The notes under the pieces are model-generated. The model was given only the letters and a program-made list of their open reading frames with translations, did no database searches and was not told the DNA's origin. 64,000 bases of DNA from Cysteiniphilum marinum (GTDB lineage: Bacteria > Pseudomonadota > Gammaproteobacteria > Francisellales > Francisellaceae), in NCBI RefSeq assembly GCF_014857925.1, contig NZ_JACYVZ010000001.1, positions 186,001-250,000 on the forward strand, read 5' to 3'. Positions 45,934 through 56,463 of this stretch are shown here, piece after piece (the stretch's first letter is position 1; the number at the start of each line of letters is the position of its first letter). Position numbers and translations under genes: made by a program.

Positions 45934-46851
45934 ATGAAAATGAAAACACGTATTTTTAAAGTAATTACAGCTATTGTTGGTATTGTTGCCATGCTGATTG
46001 TGGCAGGGTGTGGCAGTTCAAGTGATAATAATAAAACGATTGGTTTTGTGGTCTCGACTTTAGATAATCCATTTTTCGTTAGCATGAAAAATGGGGCTGA
46101 AGAAACAGCTAAAGCAGAAGGATATAAAGTTATCACGCTTGATTCACGTAATGATCCGGCAAGAGAATTGTCTAATGTTCAAGACTTGATTACTAAAAAT
46201 ATTAAAGTCATTATCATTAACCCAACTGATTCACAAGCTGTTTCTAATGCGGTGAAATATGCAAATCAGCATGGTGTTGAAATCATTACCTTGGATCGCA
46301 CAGCTGATTCAGGCAAAGTATTGTCACATATTGAATCAAATAATGTGGCAGGTGGGAAAATGGCAGCGCAATATATGATTGATCGCTTAAATAACAATGG
46401 CAAAATTATCGAGCTTCAAGGGATTCCAGGTGCTTCAGCGTCTAAAGAACGTGGCCAAGGTTTTGATACTGAAATGGCAACATCAGATATCAAGATTGTG
46501 GCGAAACAGCCAGCAAACTTTGATCGTACACAAGGCTTGAACGTTACGCAAAACTTATTGCAATCTAACCCTGATGTTAATGGTATCTTCGCGCAAAATG
46601 ATGAAATGGCATTGGGTGCTATGCGTGCGATCGAAGAAGCAGGTAAAAAGCATATTATCCTGATTGGTTTTGATGGCACAAAAGAGGGTATCAATGCTGT
46701 TAAAGCCGGAAAAATGGCAGCAACCATTGCGCAACAACCGTATTTAATGGGTGAGCTTGGCGTTGAAGCGGCGATTAAATTCTTGCGTGGCGAAAAGGTA
46801 AATCCGCATATTGTTGTTCCTTTGAGATTAGTCACTCAATCTAACGCTTAA
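45934..46851 (+). CDS. rbsB: Ribose-type sugar-binding protein RbsB, predicted lipoprotein
   Basis: A periplasmic sugar-binding protein of 305 residues, very similar in wording to E. coli RbsB: GFVVSTLDNPFFVSMKNGAEE, LDSRNDPARELSNVQDLI, INPTDSQAVSNAVKYAN, FDRTQGLNVTQNLLQSNPDV and IFAQNDEMALGAMRAIEEAGK. Unlike E. coli RbsB, the signal peptide ends in a lipobox (LIVAGC, Cys26), followed by GSSSDNN, so it should be membrane-anchored. D-ribose is the likely ligand. No rbsK, rbsD or rbsR gene is beside the operon. Confidence 0.92.
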   Translation: MKMKTRIFKVITAIVGIVAMLIVAGCGSSSDNNKTIGFVVSTLDNPFFVSMKNGAEETAKAEGYKVITLDSRNDPARELSNVQDLITKNIKVIIINPTDSQAVSNAVKYANQHGVEIITLDRTADSGKVLSHIESNNVAGGKMAAQYMIDRLNNNGKIIELQGIPGASASKERGQGFDTEMATSDIKIVAKQPANFDRTQGLNVTQNLLQSNPDVNGIFAQNDEMALGAMRAIEEAGKKHIILIGFDGTKEGINAVKAGKMAATIAQQPYLMGELGVEAAIKFLRGEKVNPHIVVPLRLVTQSNA

Positions 46852-46900
46852 TCTGCTAGGCATTTAGAGCAAATATTGGTATTCTTATGCCAGTTTTTAG

Positions 46901-48490
<1,590 letters not shown>

Positions 48491-48541
48491 GCAAATATCA
48501 AAGACCTAACAACCTAAAAGACTAAAAAAAATAAAAGTATA

Positions 48542-48862
48542 ATGATCTCACGTTACACCCTGTTTATTGCTGTGTTATTTATTGGCATTATTGCCTTACA
48601 ATATGACTTTTGGTGGAGTAAAACAGGTTTCTTTGCTACGCACGAGCTAAATGGGCAAGTAAGCGTCAAGCAGCAAAAAAATAATAAGCTCTTAGCGCGT
48701 AATATGCATTGGTATGCAGAGATTGTCTCTTTGCGCCAGAATGACTCTGTACTTGAAGGTATGGCGCGCGCTAATCTTGGCTTTATCAAAAATGGTGAGG
48801 TCTTCTATCAAATCGTCACACCACAGGATAAAAAGGTGGCATTACAGGAAGATAGTCAATGA
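48542..48862 (+). CDS. ftsB: Cell division protein FtsB
   Basis: A 106-residue bitopic division protein that joins FtsL and FtsQ at the septum. It has one N-terminal membrane helix (about 5-22: LFIAVLFIGIIALQYDFWW), then a short coiled coil around QVSVKQQKNNKLLARNMHWYAEI and the family end ARANLGFIKNGEVFYQIV, like the E. coli ARxxLxMxxxGExFYR pattern. The gene order eno-ftsB-ispD supports the call. It overlaps ispD by four bases (ATGA). Confidence 0.88.
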   Translation: MISRYTLFIAVLFIGIIALQYDFWWSKTGFFATHELNGQVSVKQQKNNKLLARNMHWYAEIVSLRQNDSVLEGMARANLGFIKNGEVFYQIVTPQDKKVALQEDSQ

Positions 48863-49554
48863 AACGAATTCTAGTGATTCCAGCAAGTGGCATTGGTAGT
48901 CGCATGAATCATGATATTCCAAAGCAATATATCAAATTGGATAATGGTTTATCGATTCTCGATACCACGATTGCAAGATTATTAAGTGAACCTTTCTTTG
49001 ATTTGGTTGTGGTCGCACTTGACTCAAAAGATCGTTACTGGAAAAACTCAATTCATATCAGTAATGCACGCATTAAGATATGTGCCGGTGGCAAAGAACG
49101 TCGTGATAGTGTGCGTAATGCTTTGATGGCATTAAAGAATGTAGCCAGTGATAATGATTGGATTTTTGTACATGATGCGGCAAGACCCTGTGTACGTTTA
49201 GATGATATTAGAAGGCTTTATGCTGCCATTCGTGTTGAAGATGCGATTGGTGGGACTCTCGCCACAGCAGCTCATGATACCGTTAAAGCTGTTGATCAAG
49301 AGCTTAATATTGTTAAAACACTGGATAGAAAACAGATTTATCTTGCGCAAACGCCACAGGTATTTCGCTATCGTACTTTATTGATGGGGTATTATTTTTG
49401 TCTGCACAATAATATTGCTGTGACGGATGAAGCCTCTGTAATTGAAGCACTTGACCATCAGCCAATTATTGTTGATGGTGATAAGCGTAATATTAAAGTC
49501 ACAACACCAGAGGATTTGGTGCTTGCAAATTATTTTTTGTCGACATTGAGTTGA
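48859..49554 (+). CDS. ispD: MEP cytidylyltransferase IspD
   Basis: Adds CMP to 2-C-methyl-D-erythritol 4-phosphate in the non-mevalonate isoprenoid pathway. The 231-residue enzyme starts ILVIPASGIGSRMNHDIPKQYI (CTP-binding loop) and has GGKERRDSVRNAL, VHDAARPCV, the TPQVF motif and ending VTTPEDLVLA. The usual neighbour ispF does not follow. The last 25 bases overlap the end of the convergent mscS gene. Confidence 0.94.
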   Translation: MKRILVIPASGIGSRMNHDIPKQYIKLDNGLSILDTTIARLLSEPFFDLVVVALDSKDRYWKNSIHISNARIKICAGGKERRDSVRNALMALKNVASDNDWIFVHDAARPCVRLDDIRRLYAAIRVEDAIGGTLATAAHDTVKAVDQELNIVKTLDRKQIYLAQTPQVFRYRTLLMGYYFCLHNNIAVTDEASVIEALDHQPIIVDGDKRNIKVTTPEDLVLANYFLSTLS

Positions 49555-50390
49555 GTTGAATCATTTTCAATATGTAGTGATCTTTGAGGGAAAGGGATTT
49601 CAATATTGTGCTCATCAAAGCAAAGCTTAGTCTCTTCAGTTAATTTCCATTTGGTTTCTAAAAAGTCAGCGCGCTTTGTCCAATAGCGGATCAGTAGATT
49701 AACACTGCAGTCGGCTAATTCATCAACCCGTATAATAGGTGCTTTTCCTTCTTCTTTGATAATGTTTTCATTATTGTTTACAAGCTCTTGTAGTAATGAT
49801 TTTGCTTGTTGTAGATCACTGCTGTAACCAATACCAATAATAAAGTCATTGCGTCTGAATTCGTTGTTAGAGAAATTGGTAATAATGCGTGAAGTCACTA
49901 AGCTATTAGGTACTTTCACTTGGCGCCCATCACTAGTGCGTAGTGTGCAAAAGACAAAATTAATTTCCTCAACCGTGCCAGAGGTGCCTCCCATGTCGAC
50001 AAACTCGCCGATTTTAAATGGACGAGTCGAGACAATCATAATACCGGAAACAATAATATTAGCAGAGGTTTTAAGTGACATACCAATACCGACAATAAGT
50101 GCTGTAATTGCGGCAGTTAGCGGGGTAGTGGATATCCCCATCTCACTTAGGGCGATTAAAATGACAAAAATAACCAGAAAGATATATAGCACCTGCATTA
50201 AAAACATCGTTACGGCTTTATCTAGCTTGGTTTTAAATAATAGCTTTTGCGTGGTTGAACGAATAACTTTAGCAAGAATAAGTCCAACAACAAAGATAAT
50301 TATCGCAAGAATAACACTTGGTAAATGTTCTAAGATGAGGGATATAACCCATTGAAAATATTGATTAATATTCTGTGTGTGAAGCTCCAT
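49530..50390 (-). CDS. mscS: Small-conductance mechanosensitive channel MscS
   Basis: A 286-residue inner-membrane channel, the same length as E. coli MscS. Three N-terminal helices end in the pore helix ALIVGIGMSLKTSANIIVSGI, and then come the beta domain (RPFKIGEFVDMGGTSGTVEEI, VPNSLVTSRIITNFS) and the C-terminal alpha/beta vestibule. It opens under membrane tension to release solutes on osmotic downshock. The pore helix has fewer Ala/Gly pairs than E. coli MscS, so gating may differ. The 3' end overlaps ispD by 25 bases on the other strand. Confidence 0.9.
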   Translation of the reverse strand: MELHTQNINQYFQWVISLILEHLPSVILAIIIFVVGLILAKVIRSTTQKLLFKTKLDKAVTMFLMQVLYIFLVIFVILIALSEMGISTTPLTAAITALIVGIGMSLKTSANIIVSGIMIVSTRPFKIGEFVDMGGTSGTVEEINFVFCTLRTSDGRQVKVPNSLVTSRIITNFSNNEFRRNDFIIGIGYSSDLQQAKSLLQELVNNNENIIKEEGKAPIIRVDELADCSVNLLIRYWTKRADFLETKWKLTEETKLCFDEHNIEIPFPQRSLHIENDSTQLNVDKK

Positions 50391-50478
50391 TAAATAAGTC
50401 CTTTATATAAAGATTTGTTAATGAAGTTAAAGTTACAGAAAATCGTAAATAGTGCAAGTAGAAATATAAAGAAGTTAT

Positions 50479-51957
50479 TTAGTTGATAACTTCATTGATT
50501 TGATGATCACTGGTAGTCTCTTTTTTATCATGAATATACTTATTCAAAATTGGTCGTGATAACCACATGATTGCGGCAATAATCAAGGTAACAATACCAA
50601 TTTGTGCAAACACACCGGTATAGACATTTAGGCTTTCTAGCGTGCTTAATGTTACACCGCTTGGTGGAGAAGTCATATTGCCAACAAAAGCACCTAATGG
50701 ACCTGCTAGCATGGATGTTAAGAACCAAATACCCATAACAAAGCCAGACATGGCGCGCGGGCAAAGCTCAGCAACCATGGCAACACCTAGACCAGAAACT
50801 AATAACTCTCCTGTAGATTGCAAGGTATAAGTCAATACCATCCACCAAGGTGAAGCAAGACCCGTTTCAGCTGCGGTAAAGCGTGGTAAGTAAAGTACTA
50901 AGAAGGCAAGACCACACAAAGTCATACCAAAACAGAATTTTGTGACATGTGTGCCTGGCAGTTTTCTATAAATTACAGCCAAAATAGGTGAGGCAATAAT
51001 AATCACCAGTGGGTTTAATACTTGGTAAGAAGCCGCAGGAATGGTCCAACCAAAGAGATTATTGTCAATGTTGTGTACAGCGAAGAATGTTAGTGAAGTT
51101 GGCATCTGGTTATAAAGAACAAAGAAGACAATTCCTTCAAGAATCAAAAGAAATGCAATCAGCATACGAATCCGATCAGAGCCTTTTAAGGTCAATGCGG
51201 TTTTTAGAAAGTATAAAAAACCACCGGCAACCACGATATAAACAATCGTGTAACAAATCTCTGTATGCGGTAGCAGTTTACCAAACACAATAACAGCAAC
51301 AATTGAGGCAACAATAATGGTGATCAAACGACCAAAAATCATGGGTTTTGCACCTGCCTCAGTTGAGATAGAGCCTAGAACTTTATAAAAGACAAAGTAG
51401 TTTAAAAGACCAAGTAATAAGCCAAAAGCACTGATCCAGAAGGCGGCTTCCCAGCCAAACGCTTGTGCTGCAATTGGGGCGATCAACATAGAAACAAATG
51501 AACCTAGGTTAATTGCCATATAGTATAAGGTCATCGCGCCATCTAAAGCTGGATCACCTTTTTCATAGAGCTTAGAGATAAGTGATGATGGATTGGCTTT
51601 AAATAATGCATTACCAACGATAATGCCACCAAGCGCGTAAAAAATAGTGCCCTTAGTTGACATTGCTAGCGCCATATAGGAGATAAACAAAATAACAGCA
51701 CCCAGTGCAACAGTACGCTTGGCACCTAAGTATTTATCACCGACATAACCGCCAACCCAAACAAATCCATAAACAAAAGCTGAAAAAGAACCAAAAGTAT
51801 AAATACTTAACTCTTGGCTAAAGCCTAAGTGATTCACAAAGTAAAGTGCCAAAATAGCTTGGGTTGCGTAATAACCAAAGCGTTCCCATAATTCAATTCC
51901 CCAGATCACCCAAAATGGTTTAGGCAGCCCTCTAGAGGCAATGACCTCATTTGACAT
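50479..51957 (-). CDS. POT-family proton-coupled di/tripeptide transporter
   Basis: A 492-residue inner-membrane importer of the POT/PTR family, with 12 to 14 helices. The proton-binding motif near the N terminus is WERFGYYATQAILALYF (ExxERFxYY type). The family's signature FYALGGIIVGNALFKANPSSL and the C-terminal STGELLVSGLGVAMVAELCP are present, close to DtpA-D. Peptide chain length and specificity cannot be read from the sequence. CGGGAG precedes the ATG. Two palindromes stand in its upstream region (52007-52028 and 52048-52083). Confidence 0.92.
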   Translation of the reverse strand: MSNEVIASRGLPKPFWVIWGIELWERFGYYATQAILALYFVNHLGFSQELSIYTFGSFSAFVYGFVWVGGYVGDKYLGAKRTVALGAVILFISYMALAMSTKGTIFYALGGIIVGNALFKANPSSLISKLYEKGDPALDGAMTLYYMAINLGSFVSMLIAPIAAQAFGWEAAFWISAFGLLLGLLNYFVFYKVLGSISTEAGAKPMIFGRLITIIVASIVAVIVFGKLLPHTEICYTIVYIVVAGGFLYFLKTALTLKGSDRIRMLIAFLLILEGIVFFVLYNQMPTSLTFFAVHNIDNNLFGWTIPAASYQVLNPLVIIIASPILAVIYRKLPGTHVTKFCFGMTLCGLAFLVLYLPRFTAAETGLASPWWMVLTYTLQSTGELLVSGLGVAMVAELCPRAMSGFVMGIWFLTSMLAGPLGAFVGNMTSPPSGVTLSTLESLNVYTGVFAQIGIVTLIIAAIMWLSRPILNKYIHDKKETTSDHQINEVIN

Positions 51958-52334
51958 GTAGTTTCTCCCGTATTTCGTATTTTTAATAACATTTAGAATC
52001 AGAAGCTATACCCATTGCAAAGGGTATATAACAAGAAATCAATAAAATTGCTATGCATCACAATTAATCATGATGCATAGCAACTTTACTAGATTATATG
52101 TTTTGACCTCTTTCGCTCTGGCAGTATTTATAAATCCTTTTATGATTAAAAGCAACTGAAAACAAGTAAACGACTGTAAATTTACTTCATTTTTTTGTGT
52201 TATTATCATTTTATACATTTCGTATGATAACTTTTAGCACTGTTTTTGCCATTTGATGTAATTGTATTACGGGAAATGCTGTGCTTAAATGATGATATTG
52301 ATGATGATAACTAAAACTAAAATAAGGAAGTTCA
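51958..52334. other. 377-bp intergenic region between the peptide transporter and the DOMON gene
   Basis: The longest gene-free stretch outside the CRISPR locus. It serves two divergent genes. It holds a short palindrome TATACCC-N8-GGGTATA (52007-52028) and a perfect 13-base inverted repeat (next entry). The rest, 52084-52334, is very AT-rich. No tRNA, small RNA or open reading frame was recognised. AAGGAAG stands just before the DOMON gene's ATG. Confidence 0.7.
52048..52083. promoter_or_regulatory. Perfect 13-base inverted repeat upstream of the peptide transporter
   Basis: TTGCTATGCATCA (52048-52060) and TGATGCATAGCAA (52071-52083) are exact inverse copies around a ten-base AT-rich loop. 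On the minus strand the hairpin is followed by TTTTATTGATTT, so it could be an attenuator or terminator in the leader of the transporter gene. It could equally be an operator for a dimeric regulator. Confidence 0.5.
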
Positions 52335-52901
52335 ATGGATAAACAACCAAAACTAATATTAAGAAGCATATTACTCGGCAGTTTTATGATGACAGCTGCA
52401 TTTGCTGGTGCCAAAGCACCTAATGAAGTATGTAAAGAGGGTGTATGCTCACTGCATTTGAAGAATATGTACTTGTCTTATCAGATGCAAGCAGATAAAA
52501 ATATCAAGTTTACATTAAGTGCTAAGACAACAGGTTGGGTTGCAGTAGGGTTTAGTGTTAATCATACAATGGCAGATGCGGTAATGGTATTGGGATATGT
52601 TGATACCAATGGCAAAGTACAGCTATCACAAGAGTATGGGGTAAAAGGACATCCACCACACAAGAGTGTTGCATCTTTAGGTGGGGTACCAGAGGTTAAA
52701 TTAGTTTCGGGTAAAATAGAGAAGGGGCAGACAACCATTAGCTTCACGCTGCCAATGACGCCATCATCGGCTAAATATAATTATACGTTTACTCAAGGTG
52801 AAGATATCCCCATTATTTTGGCTTATGGCAAAAATGGTGCAAAGAATTTCACCAGTTACCATCAGTATCGCATTAGTGCGGAGATAAAGTTACCAAAATA
52901 A
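52335..52901 (+). CDS. Secreted single-domain DOMON protein
   Basis: A 188-residue exported protein. A signal peptide covers about residues 1-26. The remainder is one DOMON domain: TTGWVAVGFSVNHTMADAVMVLGYVD with Met79, and a C-terminal GAKNFTSYHQYRI with His176. In DOMON haem proteins (cellobiose dehydrogenase cytochrome type) an N-terminal Met and a C-terminal His ligate the haem, so a b-type cytochrome is possible. Cys33 and Cys38 may form a disulfide. No redox partner gene is near. Function is unknown; electron transfer or sugar binding are the family options. Confidence 0.72.
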   Translation: MDKQPKLILRSILLGSFMMTAAFAGAKAPNEVCKEGVCSLHLKNMYLSYQMQADKNIKFTLSAKTTGWVAVGFSVNHTMADAVMVLGYVDTNGKVQLSQEYGVKGHPPHKSVASLGGVPEVKLVSGKIEKGQTTISFTLPMTPSSAKYNYTFTQGEDIPIILAYGKNGAKNFTSYHQYRISAEIKLPK

Positions 52902-52944
52902 ACTAAGTGTTTGTGTTGTCTATTTCATTTATTGTTCCTCAAAC

Positions 52945-54603
52945 CTAATTTGTCCAAGTATCTCTAAGGTTAACAATTTGATTAAAGATAATATTGTTAG
53001 CACTATGTTCAATTTGATCAGCACAGAAATAACCTAAACGGTTGAACTGGAAACGCGTTTCAGCTTCAGCTTGTGCTAATGAGGCTTCAAGTTTCGCATC
53101 ATTAATAATCACTAAAGAATGTGGATTTAAGCCTTGTTCTAACTTATCTAAAGCAGCGGGGTTTTCACAGTTAAATAGGCGGTCATATTGTCTGATTTCA
53201 GCATTGATGCAATTATTAGCATCTATCCAATGGAGCATCCCTTGTGGTTTAATGCCATCGTTTGGTTTTTTGCCACCGAGTGTTTCTGGTAAATAGCGAC
53301 ATTTTAACTTGGTGATATGACCCAAATGATCTTTTTCAAGATCATAACACTCAATCACATAGGCATTTAACAAACGCGCTCGTCCATTTAAAGAGAGTTT
53401 TTTATGCCCTTTTTCTAACTGTTCCATGAAATCATCTTGTTCAATATAAATACGGTTTGAAATGCTAATATCTCTGCGTCCAAAATCAGGATTTTGTGGG
53501 TGATTAGGCACATTGAGCACTTCATCCTCTAGACCATCAATTTCAACCAATAACGGCTTTAATACGGCATTGCGACGTTCAACTGTTTGATTTAGATCAT
53601 TGCGAATGACCTCTTCAAATAAGCTGTAGTCAGTAATGGAATCTTGCTTTGAGATACCGACAATATCAATCAAACGACGAATAGCAGCAGGTGTCACACC
53701 ACGGCGGCGTAATCCGCGAATAGTCGGCATCCTTGGATCATTCCAGCCAGAAACAAGTTGTTGTTCAACAAGATATTTTAATTTGCGTTTGCTGGTGATG
53801 GTGTAGTTTAAATTCAAGCGTGAGAACTCAATTTGCTGTGGCCTGTTCTCAAATCCACACTTTTCAACAACCCAGTCATACAATGGGCGGTGATCTTGAA
53901 ACTCAAGCGTGCAAAGTGAGTGAGTGATTTTCTCAATAGCATCAGAGGCAGCATGTGCAAAATCATACATAGGATAAATACACCAAAGTTCTCCTGTGTG
54001 TGGATGAGTCACTTTCTTAATGCGGTAAAGTGCAGGATCTCGCATATTTATGTTGCCAGCACTCATGTCAATTTTAGCACGTAAGGTGCAAGTGCCTTCA
54101 TCAAAGAGACCTTGACGCATTTGTTCAAACTTTTGTAAATTTTCTTCAACACTGCGTTGGCGATATGGACTGTCTTTACCGCTTTCTGTCAGTGTGCCGC
54201 GGTGAGCGCGCACTTCATCTGCCGTTAAGTCACAAACATAGGCGTTACCCTCTTTAATTAGCTTAACCGCTAGCGCGTAAAGTGTTTCAAAATAGTCAGA
54301 GGCATAGAAAAGATTATCTGCCCAATCAAAGCCAAGCCATTTCACATCTTCTTTGATTGCTGCAACAAATTCAGCTTCCTCATTAGCTGGGTTGGTATCA
54401 TCAAAGCGTAAGTGACATGGTCCTTTTTGGTAAGCTAGTGCCAAACCAAAGTTAAGGCAAATCGATTTGGCATGGCCAATATGTAAGTAGCCATTAGGTT
54501 CTGGTGGGAAGCGTGTAACGACCTTGCCATGCGTTTTATTATTAGCAAGATCTCTATCGATAATATTACGTATAAAATTGGTCTTGTGTGCAGTTTCAGA
54601 CAT
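52945..54603 (-). CDS. glnS: Glutaminyl-tRNA synthetase GlnRS
   Basis: A class I aminoacyl-tRNA synthetase of 552 residues, the standard length. It has RFPPEPNGYLHIGHAKSICLNFGLA with the HIGH motif, LRFDDTNPANEE, YPMYDFAHAASDAIE, the KMSKS-type loop TITSKRKLKYLV, and DPRMPTIRGLRRRG. The C-terminal beta-barrel anticodon domain is complete. The DPRMPTI and acidic specificity regions are those of GlnRS rather than GluRS. It is a single gene, convergent with the DOMON gene and divergent from pckA. Confidence 0.96.
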   Translation of the reverse strand: MSETAHKTNFIRNIIDRDLANNKTHGKVVTRFPPEPNGYLHIGHAKSICLNFGLALAYQKGPCHLRFDDTNPANEEAEFVAAIKEDVKWLGFDWADNLFYASDYFETLYALAVKLIKEGNAYVCDLTADEVRAHRGTLTESGKDSPYRQRSVEENLQKFEQMRQGLFDEGTCTLRAKIDMSAGNINMRDPALYRIKKVTHPHTGELWCIYPMYDFAHAASDAIEKITHSLCTLEFQDHRPLYDWVVEKCGFENRPQQIEFSRLNLNYTITSKRKLKYLVEQQLVSGWNDPRMPTIRGLRRRGVTPAAIRRLIDIVGISKQDSITDYSLFEEVIRNDLNQTVERRNAVLKPLLVEIDGLEDEVLNVPNHPQNPDFGRRDISISNRIYIEQDDFMEQLEKGHKKLSLNGRARLLNAYVIECYDLEKDHLGHITKLKCRYLPETLGGKKPNDGIKPQGMLHWIDANNCINAEIRQYDRLFNCENPAALDKLEQGLNPHSLVIINDAKLEASLAQAEAETRFQFNRLGYFCADQIEHSANNIIFNQIVNLRDTWTN

Positions 54604-54715
54604 TGTTTGCTCAGGTTTATTTAGTTAACTGTGCTATTGTAAAGTGCTTTATCAGTCAGCTCAATAGCAAGCTTAGTAAAGCGAATAAAATTTTGATAAA
54701 GTTGGTTAGAGTGGG

Positions 54716-54744
54716 TTGTTCATTTTTCTTTGGCATATTATTAT
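54716..54744 (+). promoter_or_regulatory. Possible promoter of pckA
   Basis: TTGTTC (54716-54721) and TATTAT (54739-54744) are separated by 17 bases and lie 33 bases ahead of the pckA start. The boxes are moderate matches. Confidence 0.42.
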
Positions 54745-54777
54745 ATTTATGCACAAAACAATGGAGAATTTACAAAA

Positions 54778-56397
54778 ATGCTACTTGATCAGTTGAAAAA
54801 ATGCGGAATTAATGAAACAAAAGAAATATTTCACAATATTTCTTATGAAGGCTTATACGATCACGAAACGTCAGCAACTGCTCAAGGGTATGAAAAAGGT
54901 GTTGAAACAGCTACTGGTGCTGTTGCTGTAGATACGGGTAAGTATACAGGGCGTTCACCAAAAGATAAGTTTATCGTTGAAACGGCTGAAGCCAAGAAAA
55001 ATGTTTGGTGGGCAAAAGATGGTTCAGATAATAAGCCATTGTCTATTGAAAGCTGGCAGCACTTAAAAACATTGGCAACAACACAGCTTAATGATAAAAA
55101 ACTGTATGTTATGGATGGTTTTTGTGGTGCTAATCCTGAAACACGATTATCTGTGCGTTTGGTGACTGAAGTTGCGTGGATGGCGCATTTCTTTAAAAAT
55201 ATGTTTATTCGTCCAACAGCAGATGAGCTTAAAAATTTCACACCGGATTGGACAATTTTAAATGCATGCAAAACAAAATGTGAAGATTACCAAAAATGGG
55301 GTTTAAACTCAGAAACTTTCGTTGCATTTAATATCGCTGAGCGTATGACTTTAATCGGTGGCACATGGTATGGTGGTGAGATTAAAAAGGGCATTTTCTC
55401 AATGATGAATTACTTCTTACCATTGCAAGACATCGGCTCTTTCCATTGTTCTGCAAATGTTGGTAAAGAAGGTGATTCAGCCTTATTCTTTGGTTTATCA
55501 GGCACAGGTAAAACAACACTTTCAGCTGATCCAAAACGTGAGCTTATTGGTGATGATGAGCATGGTTGGGATCATGATGGTATCTTCAACTTAGAAGGAG
55601 GGTGCTATGCTAAAACCATTAACTTGTCTAAAGAAAATGAGCCAGATATTTATCATGCGATTCGTCGTGATGCATTACTTGAGAATGTTGTCTTAAACGA
55701 TGATAAAAGTATTGATTTCGCATCAAATGCCAAAACTGAGAATACACGCGTTTCTTATCCTATTTACCATATTGATAATATTGTTAAACCTGTATCTAAA
55801 GCAGGGCACCCAACCAAGATTATTTTCTTAACCTGTGATGCTTATGGTGTGCTACCTCCTGTATCAAAGCTATCGATTGAGCAGGCAATGTATCAGTTCT
55901 TATCTGGTTACACGGCAAAAGTTGCGGGTACTGAGCTAGGTGTTAAAGAGCCAACAGCGGTATTTTCATCATGCTTTGGTCAACCATTTTTATTACTTCA
56001 CCCAACAAAATATGCTGAAATTTTAGGTAAGAAAATGCTTGAGCATGATGCCAGTGCCTATTTGGTTAATACCGGCTGGACGGGTGGTGGCTATGGTAAA
56101 GGACATCGCATTTCAATCAAAGATACACGTGCAATCATTGATGCAGTACTTGATGGTTCAATTGATCATGCGCCATTACGCAAGGATGAAATGTTTGGTT
56201 TTGAGATTCCACAAGCCTTGCATGATGTAGACAGTCATATTTTAAATCCACGCAACACGTGGACAGATAAAGCAGCATATGATGCTCAATATCAACAACT
56301 TGCTGAAATGTTTGTCAATAACTTCAAGAAGTTTACTAACAATGACTTAGGCAAAAAGTATGAGCAATACGGCCCAAAGTCTGATGCCTTGGTTTAA
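54778..56397 (+). CDS. pckA: ATP-dependent phosphoenolpyruvate carboxykinase PckA
   Basis: Turns oxaloacetate into phosphoenolpyruvate for gluconeogenesis. The 539-residue enzyme has the kinase-1a P-loop [13 protein letters not shown], the [11 protein letters not shown] metal-binding motif 2, [19 protein letters not shown] with the active-site Lys, and [17 protein letters not shown] near the end. This is the ATP class, as in E. coli (540 residues). GGAG lies 13 bases before the ATG at 54778; the frame extends 16 codons upstream into A/T-rich sequence without support. A strong terminator follows. Confidence 0.96.
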   Translation: MLLDQLKKCGINETKEIFHNISYEGLYDHETSATAQGYEKGVETATGAVAVDTGKYTGRSPKDKFIVETAEAKKNVWWAKDGSDNKPLSIESWQHLKTLATTQLNDKKLYVMDGFCGANPETRLSVRLVTEVAWMAHFFKNMFIRPTADELKNFTPDWTILNACKTKCEDYQKWGLNSETFVAFNIAERMTLIGGTWYGGEIKKGIFSMMNYFLPLQDIGSFHCSANVGKEGDSALFFGLSGTGKTTLSADPKRELIGDDEHGWDHDGIFNLEGGCYAKTINLSKENEPDIYHAIRRDALLENVVLNDDKSIDFASNAKTENTRVSYPIYHIDNIVKPVSKAGHPTKIIFLTCDAYGVLPPVSKLSIEQAMYQFLSGYTAKVAGTELGVKEPTAVFSSCFGQPFLLLHPTKYAEILGKKMLEHDASAYLVNTGWTGGGYGKGHRISIKDTRAIIDAVLDGSIDHAPLRKDEMFGFEIPQALHDVDSHILNPRNTWTDKAAYDAQYQQLAEMFVNNFKKFTNNDLGKKYEQYGPKSDALV

Positions 56398-56431
56398 TAA
56401 TTTATAGCTTAAATCAGGGAACAAGTAGAAT

Positions 56432-56463
56432 AAAACCCCACGGGCTCAAGCCCGTGGGGTTTT
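56432..56463. terminator. Bidirectional rho-independent terminator between pckA and priA
   Basis: Two perfect 14-base arms (AAAACCCCACGGGC and GCCCGTGGGGTTTT) flank a TCAA loop. A GC-rich stem bounded by A and T runs works in both directions, serving pckA on plus and priA on minus. The last two bases overlap the priA stop codon. Confidence 0.92.
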
